Source of the DNA: Skermania sp. ID1734
Lineage (GTDB): Bacteria > Actinomycetota > Actinomycetes > Mycobacteriales > Mycobacteriaceae
Reading direction: 5' to 3'
Assembly (NCBI RefSeq): GCF_007489285.1
Contig: NZ_VLIY01000013.1
Span: 1-64,000 of the forward strand
DNA: 64,000 nt
In this document: piece after piece, positions 57,560 to 64,000 of the stretch
Numbering within the stretch: position 1 is the stretch's first letter
How the letters are laid out: each line of letters starts with the position of its first letter
Translations under genes and position numbers: made by a program
Notes under the pieces: model-generated
Told to the model about the DNA's origin: nothing
The model's input: the letters and a program-made list of their open reading frames with translations, nothing else
The model's database searches: none

Positions 57560-58468
57560 TCACTCGGGTATTGGTTCGAATGCGCCTAGGCGCTCGAACA
57601 CGTCAGCCAGCTCCGCCGCGACGCCCGGTGCACACGCCACCACGACCGCGCCGGCCGCGCTGACCGAGTCCGGCGAGGGCAACCACACCCGCGCGCCCGC
57701 TTCCTGCGCTATCAATCCGCCCGCGGCCCAGTCCCACGGGCTCAGCCCGTGCTCGAAATGCGCATCCACCAGGCCCGCTCCCACCATGCACAAATCGAGT
57801 GCCGCCGAGCCGATTCGCCGAATGTCACGAACCTGCGGCAACAACTCGCCGACCAACCGCCCTTGCCGCGCCCGCCGACTGCTGCCGTATCCGAAGCCAG
57901 TGGCGACCAGAGCCATGGAAAGTTCCGAAACGTCGTTGCACCGCAATGGCGTCACGGTCCCGTCGGCACCGATCACTGCCGCGCCGTGTCCCGCCGCCGC
58001 GCAGTACATCACCTCGCGTGCGACATCGACCACGGCTCCGGCCACCGAGCGTCCGTCTATCTGCGCCGCCACCGAGACGGCGAAGGCGGGAATCCCGTAG
58101 AGGAAGTTGACTGTGCCATCGATCGGGTCGATCACCCAGCGCACCCGGTTTGCGTCGCCGGCCGTTCCGCCGCCTTCCTCGCCGAGGATCGAATCCTGCG
58201 GGCGCCGCCGAGCCAGCCGGTCGCGGATCAGTCGCTCGGTTTCGGTGTCCACCACGGTGACCGGATCGGTCGGGCTGCTCTTGGCCTGCACAGTCGTGGG
58301 CGCAGTTCCGGCGGTCTGAAACCGGTCGGCAACAGTGCCGAACACCTCTGGGCGCCTGCGACGCACATGTTCCGCGCCCTCGCGGGCCAGCTCGACCGCG
58401 ACCTGGCACAGCGCCACGTACCCGGTACTGGTCGTCAATTCGGCATCAGCCGCATCGAAGGTGAACAC
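57560..58468 (-). CDS. suhB: inositol monophosphatase family protein (SuhB)
   Basis: The 302-residue Mg2+-dependent phosphatase has the metal-binding Glu-rich ILGEEGGGTAG, the core WVIDPIDGTVNFLYG and the second-site WDWAAGGLIAQEAG, all intact. The family hydrolyses inositol phosphates or related sugar phosphates, and in mycolata feeds phosphatidylinositol and mycothiol pathways. The ATG at 58468 (MFTFDAAD) is taken as start. A Met-free N-terminal extension of about 25 residues precedes the family core. It is divergent from ppgK at the Rv2701c position. Confidence 0.93.
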   Translation of the reverse strand: MFTFDAADAELTTSTGYVALCQVAVELAREGAEHVRRRRPEVFGTVADRFQTAGTAPTTVQAKSSPTDPVTVVDTETERLIRDRLARRRPQDSILGEEGGGTAGDANRVRWVIDPIDGTVNFLYGIPAFAVSVAAQIDGRSVAGAVVDVAREVMYCAAAGHGAAVIGADGTVTPLRCNDVSELSMALVATGFGYGSSRRARQGRLVGELLPQVRDIRRIGSAALDLCMVGAGLVDAHFEHGLSPWDWAAGGLIAQEAGARVWLPSPDSVSAAGAVVVACAPGVAAELADVFERLGAFEPIPE

Positions 58469-58553
58469 TTGACAATCGCATCACACGGGAGCGGCCGCGC
58501 GCACTAAGGTGACGCGGGGCGGGAAGTTGCGGCGAGCACGAGGAGCGTTCGAG

Positions 58554-59315
58554 ATGGCGGAGCAGGCCCACCTCGGTTTCGGTGTCGACGTCGGCGGCAG
58601 CGGCGTCAAGGGTGGAATTGTGGATCTGCGGACCGGCGAAATGACGCACCGGCGAATCAAAATCGCCACGCCGCATCCGGCCACCCCGAAAGCCGTCGCC
58701 GAAACCATCGCCAAGATCGTTGAGCAGGCCGGCTGGACGGGCAACGTGGGCGTGACGCTGCCGTGCGTGGTGACCAATGGCGTGACCCGGTCGGCAGCCA
58801 ACGTCGACAAGGCCTGGATCGACTTGGACACCCACGAACTGTTCGCCGAGATCCTGCCCAAGCAGAAGGTGACCGTTCTCAACGACGCCGACGCGGCCGG
58901 ACTGGCCGAAGACTCCTACGGCGCGGCCGCCGAGATCGACGGCGTGGTGCTGCTGCTGACTTTCGGCACGGGCATCGGGTCGGCACTGTTGAACCGCGGA
59001 GTCTTGTTGCCCAACACCGAATTCGGCCACATCGAGGTCGACGGCGCCGAGGCCGAGCACCGCGCTGCCGCCTCGGTCAAGGACCGCAAGGGGATGGACT
59101 ATCCCGAGTGGACCGCCGAGGTCAGCAAGGTGCTGAGCACCTTCGAGAACCTGTTGTGGCCGGACGTGATCGTGGTGGGTGGCGGGATCAGCCGAGAGGG
59201 CGACACGTGGATCCCGATGCTGACCAACCGCACCCCGGTGGTCGCCGCCACACTGCGCAACACCGCGGGCATTGTCGGTGCCGCGATGGCCGCGCAGGCG
59301 CGCGTCGACGTGTGA
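58554..59315 (+). CDS. ppgK: polyphosphate glucokinase, ROK family (copy 2)
   Basis: The 253-residue protein has the ROK phosphate motif GVDVGGSGVKGGIVDL, the catalytic [32 protein letters not shown] and EFGHIEVDGAEAEHRA. GAGGAG lies nine bases before the ATG at 58554, which agrees with the mycobacterial start. Position next to suhB and sigA equals that of M. tuberculosis ppgK (Rv2702). The copy at 21758-22591 shares long stretches of near-identical motifs but has an extra N-terminal tail, so this is the orthologue and the other the paralogue. Confidence 0.93.
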   Translation: MAEQAHLGFGVDVGGSGVKGGIVDLRTGEMTHRRIKIATPHPATPKAVAETIAKIVEQAGWTGNVGVTLPCVVTNGVTRSAANVDKAWIDLDTHELFAEILPKQKVTVLNDADAAGLAEDSYGAAAEIDGVVLLLTFGTGIGSALLNRGVLLPNTEFGHIEVDGAEAEHRAAASVKDRKGMDYPEWTAEVSKVLSTFENLLWPDVIVVGGGISREGDTWIPMLTNRTPVVAATLRNTAGIVGAAMAAQARVDV

Positions 59316-59364
59316 GACGACGGCGGGAAACGCTGCAGTTTCACGGTCTGGCGCGGCGAATCGT

Positions 59365-59370
59365 TACAAT
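59365..59370 (+). promoter_or_regulatory. candidate -10 box for sigA
   Basis: TACAAT in TCGTTACAATGG matches the primary-sigma -10 consensus at five of six positions and lies 95 bases before the GTG of sigA. No good -35 hexamer was found at the usual spacing, so this is only a candidate. Confidence 0.35.
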
Positions 59371-59465
59371 GGTGACGCCCGGCGATTAGCCGGTGAAACC
59401 CGACAGACCTCTCCGCCGGAAACCTCTGGCGTGACGCCGCACGACACCGTCACGAAAGGGCTTAC

Positions 59466-60842
<1,377 letters not shown>

Positions 60843-60984
60843 CCCTGCCTGACGTACGTCAGTCGGAGTAATCCGCGCCTCATTCGCAACATTGTGGAAC
60901 CGTTTGCGCCCCCGCGCCGTCAATCTACATCGAAGATAGATAAACGGTGATCGGTCCGACGGTCGCTGCTGGCGCAGGGGGCTG

Positions 60985-61075
60985 GCAGGGGCCTTCGGCC
61001 GTCCCCGGGCGGGCCAGCAGTGCCTTTTGCCGTCCCCGAGGCGGGGCCGGGAGGGCCTTCGGCCGTCCCGAGTGC
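60985..61075. terminator. hairpin-rich region between convergent sigA and antiporter
   Basis: Two copies of GGGCCTTCGGCCGTCCC-like sequence (60989-61005 and 61054-61070), each able to fold as a TTC-looped hairpin, frame GCCTTTTGCCGTCCCCGAGG. The region separates two convergent genes and most likely terminates both transcripts. No long U-run follows. Confidence 0.5.
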
Positions 61076-61076
61076 A

Positions 61077-62276
61077 TTACCGGGTAGGCACAGACTGTCC
61101 ACCGGCCTGCGCGCCGCCCACTCCCCCGATCCAGCGCATGAACGGCTCGATCAGCCGCGCCGTCGTTGGTCCCACCACCGCCATGAGCAACACGTAGGCA
61201 GTTGCCAGCGCCGCCAGGTTGCCGTCGGCAGCGCCGGCGGACACCGCCAGGCCGGCGATCACAATGGAGAACTCACCGCGGGCCACCAGGGCCGTGCCGG
61301 CCCGCGCCCGGCCCATCCGCCCGACGCCCTGCCGTTTGGCAGCCCACCACCCGGTGGCCACCTTCGTGATCGTCGTGACGACGGCCAGCAGTACCGCGTA
61401 CGCGAGCACCGGCGGAATGCTCGCCGGATCGGTGTTCAGCCCGAACACCACGAAAAACATCGCGGCGAACAGATCCCGCAACGGTTCGAGCAGCTTTGCC
61501 GCATTGTTCGCCGTCGATCCCGAGATCGCGATGCCCAGCAGGAATGCACCCACGGCAGCGGAAACCTGCAGGGCGGACGCGAAACCGGCCACCAGCAGGG
61601 CCGCCCCGAGCAGCTTGAGCAGAAACACTTCTTTGTCGGCGCTGTCGACGATCGACGAGACGAAGTGGCCGTAGCGCAGCGCGACGATGATCACCACGGC
61701 AAGCACGAACATCGCGATCACCAGCGCCTGCAGGCCGCCGAGCAGCCCCACGCCGGCCAGGATCGCGGTGAGGATCGGCAGATACGCGGCCATCGCCAGG
61801 TCTTCGAGCACCAGAATCGACAGCACCACCGGGGTCTCGCGGTTACCGAGCCGGCCCATGTCGGTGAGGACCTTCGCCACAATCCCCGACGACGAAATGT
61901 AGGTGACGCCAGCGAGAATCAGCGCCCCGACGGGTCCCCAACCCAACACGAGCGCGACGATCACGCCCGGCGTCGCATTGAGGACCACGTCGACCAGCCC
62001 GGCCAGCCAGGACCGCCGCAGCCCGGTCATCAGCTCGGAGGCGGTGTATTCCAGTCCGAGTAGCAGCAGGAGCAGGACGACGCCGATCTCGCTGGCCAGG
62101 TGGCTGAAGTCGGTGGTAGTCCCCAGCGGCACCACACCTCCGCTGCCGAAGGCCAAACCGCCCAGCAGGTACAGCGGGATCGGCGACATGCCGAATCGAC
62201 CGGCCACCCTGCCGAGCATCCCGAGGATGAAGAAGACGGCGCCCAGTTCGATCAGCGCGGTTGTGGTCTCATCCAT
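61077..62276 (-). CDS. CPA2-family cation:proton antiporter (KefB-like)
   Basis: The 399-residue membrane protein has about twelve helices of the CPA2 fold. The early motif GSGGVVPLGTTTDFSHLASEIG and LLLLLLGLEYTASELM fit KefB/Rv-type antiporters, as do the discontinuous-helix motifs VTYISSSGIVAKVL and LVLEDLAMAAYLPIL. It should exchange K+ or Na+ for H+. The next gene upstream encodes its cytosolic regulatory subunit, 45 bases away, forming a two-gene operon. Confidence 0.9.
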   Translation of the reverse strand: MDETTTALIELGAVFFILGMLGRVAGRFGMSPIPLYLLGGLAFGSGGVVPLGTTTDFSHLASEIGVVLLLLLLGLEYTASELMTGLRRSWLAGLVDVVLNATPGVIVALVLGWGPVGALILAGVTYISSSGIVAKVLTDMGRLGNRETPVVLSILVLEDLAMAAYLPILTAILAGVGLLGGLQALVIAMFVLAVVIIVALRYGHFVSSIVDSADKEVFLLKLLGAALLVAGFASALQVSAAVGAFLLGIAISGSTANNAAKLLEPLRDLFAAMFFVVFGLNTDPASIPPVLAYAVLLAVVTTITKVATGWWAAKRQGVGRMGRARAGTALVARGEFSIVIAGLAVSAGAADGNLAALATAYVLLMAVVGPTTARLIEPFMRWIGGVGGAQAGGQSVPTR

Positions 62277-62321
62277 GACGGCCCCAACCGGGCACTGCCA
62301 TCCGACTGGCCGTCACGACCC

Positions 62322-62804
62322 TCATCCGTGCGTGAGAATCTTGCCCGCTGCGTCGAGCCCTTCGGACGTGCCGACAACCACCAGCAGATCGCCGGCTGTG
62401 AAGGTGAAATCGGGGCCGGGTGACGGATGGATCTGGCCGGCGCGCATCACCGCAACGATGGAAGCCTTGGTGCGGGTACGCATCCCGGTCTCACCGAGCG
62501 TGCGACCGTCGAACGGAGACCCGTCCGCAATGGGCAGTTGCCGGGTGCTGATGCCCGGTAGATCACGGTGTTCCTCGCGCAACCGCGCGACGAGTTGCGG
62601 TGCGCCGAGCAGATTGGCCAACGCTGCTGCTTCCTCATTGGTCAGCGGCAACGAGGCGGCAATAGCGTCCGGATCGTCGGGATAGGACACGATCAGCTCG
62701 ATGTGGCCGTCGCGGTGGGTGACCACACCGATTCGCCGTCCCGCCGCCACCTCGAAGTCTTTGCGCACCCCGATGCCGGGTAGCGGTGTCACGTCCACGT
62801 TCAC
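62322..62804 (-). CDS. cation:proton antiporter regulatory subunit (TrkA-C domain)
   Basis: The 160-residue protein has an N-terminal domain (TPLPGIGVRKDFEVAAGRRI) and a C-terminal TrkA-C domain (IVAVMRAGQIHPSPGPDFTF, followed by TAGDLLVVVGTSEGLDAAGK). Such subunits, for example KhtT, gate the partner antiporter. The GTG at 62804 (VNVDVTPLPG) gives the family N-terminus. The open frame extends about 46 codons further but has no similarity there. It is co-transcribed with the antiporter. Confidence 0.87.
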   Translation of the reverse strand: MNVDVTPLPGIGVRKDFEVAAGRRIGVVTHRDGHIELIVSYPDDPDAIAASLPLTNEEAAALANLLGAPQLVARLREEHRDLPGISTRQLPIADGSPFDGRTLGETGMRTRTKASIVAVMRAGQIHPSPGPDFTFTAGDLLVVVGTSEGLDAAGKILTHG

Positions 62805-63095
62805 GACTGCGAGCCTAACCGGATGGGCGGTCCCGGCTCCCCGGTTGCGGAATCTCGATGGGGAAGTTGACTTTTGGGTGTGTGAACCGAAGTGTGACGG
62901 GGTAATTAACGGATCAGCTACCAGGAAACAACGGCGTTTCATGGTAGTGAAAAGCTCGGAATGTTAGTTAAAGCACAGTGAACCGTGGCAGGGAACATAT
63001 CGTGGCCCGCACACGTCTGACAGAGTGGATATGCCGCAAGGTGCATCAAGAGCCCAGGCGAGGCGACACAGGTCGTTAGCCAGGACGGAGGAGCC

Positions 63096-63287
63096 ATGCC
63101 AGCAACGTTGACTCGCAGCCCGCTGACTGCTGCCGATCGCTGTGATCGGTGCGGGGCCGCCGCAAAGGTACGCGCGGTCTTGACCTCGGGCGGCGAGCTG
63201 CTCTTCTGCCAGCACCACGCGAACAAGTACGGAGCGGGCCTGCGTGACATCGACGCGGCGATCGAAAGCGAAGCTATCTCCGCCTGA
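63096..63287 (+). CDS. DUF7455-type small zinc-binding protein
   Basis: The 63-residue protein has the conserved DRCDRCGAAAKVRAVLTSGG, then ELLFCQHHANKY and a short helical end. The CxxC and Cys/His residues form a probable zinc site. It matches a small family that is almost always found near sigA in mycolata; the role is unknown. GGAGGAG precedes the ATG at 63096 by five to six bases. A hairpin terminator follows. Confidence 0.85.
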   Translation: MPATLTRSPLTAADRCDRCGAAAKVRAVLTSGGELLFCQHHANKYGAGLRDIDAAIESEAISA

Positions 63288-63324
63288 TGGGTACCGCCCC
63301 GATCGACTAACGGGTCAACAGACA

Positions 63325-63354
63325 AATGGCGGGCGCCTTCGGGCGTCCGCCATT
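63325..63354. terminator. intrinsic terminator with TTCG loop
   Basis: AATGGCGGGCGCC and GGCGTCCGCCATT pair over 13 positions (one G-T) around the tetraloop TTCG. It lies between the DUF7455 stop and the convergent helicase stop and probably serves both. Confidence 0.78.
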
Positions 63355-63361
63355 GTGTTCT

Positions 63362-64000
63362 CTACCAGCGCCGCAGCGTGGAGATTCGGTCGGTGAGTTG
63401 CTCTGCCGTCGCAATGGCCGACGGCGGCCCACCACATGCGCGACGCAGTTCGCCGTGAATGATCCCGTGCGGCTTGCCGGTGCGGTGATGGTGCATCGCG
63501 ACCAGGCCGTTCAGTTCCCGGCGCAACTCGGCCAGCTTGTCGGCGGCTGCCGCGCGGGTGGCCGCCGTGGGCGCTGGTTCGTGCGCGGCCGGTTGCTGGC
63601 GCTCACTGACCTGCCGGGCCTGCCGCTCGCGGAGCAGCGCACGCATTTGTTCGGCGTCGAGCAGACCCGGTAGGCCCAGGTAGTCTGCCTCTTCGTCGCT
63701 GCCCGCGAACGTTGCGGTGCCGAACGATGACCCGTCGTAAATCACCTGGTCGAGTTCGGCGTCGGCGCCCAGGGAAATGAACGCCTTCTCCTCCGCGTCG
63801 TCCGGGATGTCCTGTTGGGAGTTCGCGGCGTCGAGTAGTTCGTCGTCGAAGCCGTTTTTCTCCCGGTGTGGCTTGCCGAGCACGTGGTCGCGCTGCACCT
63901 CGAGCTGACTGGCCAGGTCCAGCAGCACCGGCACCGAAGGCAGGAACACACTCGCCGTCTCCCCGCGCTTGCGCGACCGCACGAAGCGACCGACAGCCTG
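63362..64000 (-). CDS. DEAD/DEAH-box helicase, C-terminal part only
   Basis: The frame enters from the right edge with QAVGRFVRSRKRGETAS. The Q-x-x-GRF-x-R of this block is helicase motif VI. It continues for about 213 codons to a stop at 63362. The C-terminal segment after motif VI is acidic, then Ala/Gln rich (RALLRERQARQVSERQQPAA), and ends with a small helical domain (LAELRRELNGLVAMHHHRTG). It fits an actinobacterial DEAD/DEAH DNA helicase of the superfamily 2 type. The ATPase domain is outside the window, so activity and exact subfamily cannot be judged. Confidence 0.82.
   Translation of the reverse strand, partial: QAVGRFVRSRKRGETASVFLPSVPVLLDLASQLEVQRDHVLGKPHREKNGFDDELLDAANSQQDIPDDAEEKAFISLGADAELDQVIYDGSSFGTATFAGSDEEADYLGLPGLLDAEQMRALLRERQARQVSERQQPAAHEPAPTAATRAAAADKLAELRRELNGLVAMHHHRTGKPHGIIHGELRRACGGPPSAIATAEQLTDRISTLRRW

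Overview
The window is high-GC actinobacterial DNA. It almost certainly comes from a mycolic-acid-containing member of the Mycobacteriales, most likely Nocardia or a close relative. The supporting evidence is arabinogalactan genes (aftC and an emb-type arabinosyltransferase), a wax-ester synthase, many GTG starts, and a gene order from about 26.6 to 63 kb that follows the Mycobacterium tuberculosis block Rv2670c-Rv2703 and beyond (zapE, ribD-like, hydrolase, aftC, msrB, hemQ, hemY/cgoX, hemE, DUF3000, rnd, dxs, TrmA-like, APC permease, ceoB, ceoC, DUF3159, OB-fold, hydrolase, DUF3710, dut, DUF3093, DUF4193, cei, suhB, ppgK, sigA). The synteny statement is from memory of that genome, not from a search.

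Region 1-1037 is accessory. It holds the 5' end of an IS256-family transposase running off the left edge and a poorly recognisable stretch behind it. Region 1038-12991 is a lipid catabolic module. An AraC-type regulator, an acyl-CoA dehydrogenase and an alpha-methylacyl-CoA racemase-like CaiB/BaiF enzyme lie on the minus strand. On the plus strand is a long, closely spaced run: MaoC hydratase, SCP-x type thiolase, SRPBCC protein, SDR, alpha/beta hydrolase, second SDR, acyl-CoA synthetase and aldehyde dehydrogenase. Together these can activate and shorten an acyl chain, probably one with a 2-methyl branch; the true substrate is not visible.

Region 13-16.6 kb holds a decayed anti-sigma-like ATPase, a tiny two-helix membrane protein, GYD and CBS domain proteins, a lipoprotein L,D-transpeptidase and a Cys-rich small protein. 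Region 16.8-22.6 kb is sugar metabolism: a GH15 trehalase-type enzyme, then ppgK-zwf-gnd. Chained together they would take trehalose to glucose, glucose 6-phosphate, 6-phosphogluconate and ribulose 5-phosphate. A second ppgK lies at 58.5 kb beside suhB and sigA. A tandem repeat, a long inverted repeat and a strong bidirectional terminator lie between the trehalase and gnd.

From 23 to 64 kb the window is mostly core: cell wall (emb, aftC, cei), haem by the coproporphyrin route (hemE, cgoX, chdC), methionine sulfoxide repair (msrB), isoprenoid precursors (dxs), RNA processing (rnd, TrmA-like), potassium/proton homeostasis (ceoB, ceoC, KefB-type antiporter pair), dUTPase and the primary sigma factor. 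Genes that look inserted relative to the M. tuberculosis order are an HSL-type esterase, a WS/DGAT acyltransferase preceded by a KstR-like operator, a UvrA-like ATPase, a VOC/AraC pair and a PhaC-like hydrolase. The right edge cuts a helicase gene.

I found no convincing undescribed defence system, prophage, CRISPR array, tRNA or rRNA. The best leads are the uncharacterised beta-oxidation module, the KstR-like operator ten bases before the wax-ester synthase, a perfect 46-bp palindrome between the permease and ceoB, the duplicated polyphosphate glucokinase, and a TAP-like hydrolase that appears to lack its nucleophile.
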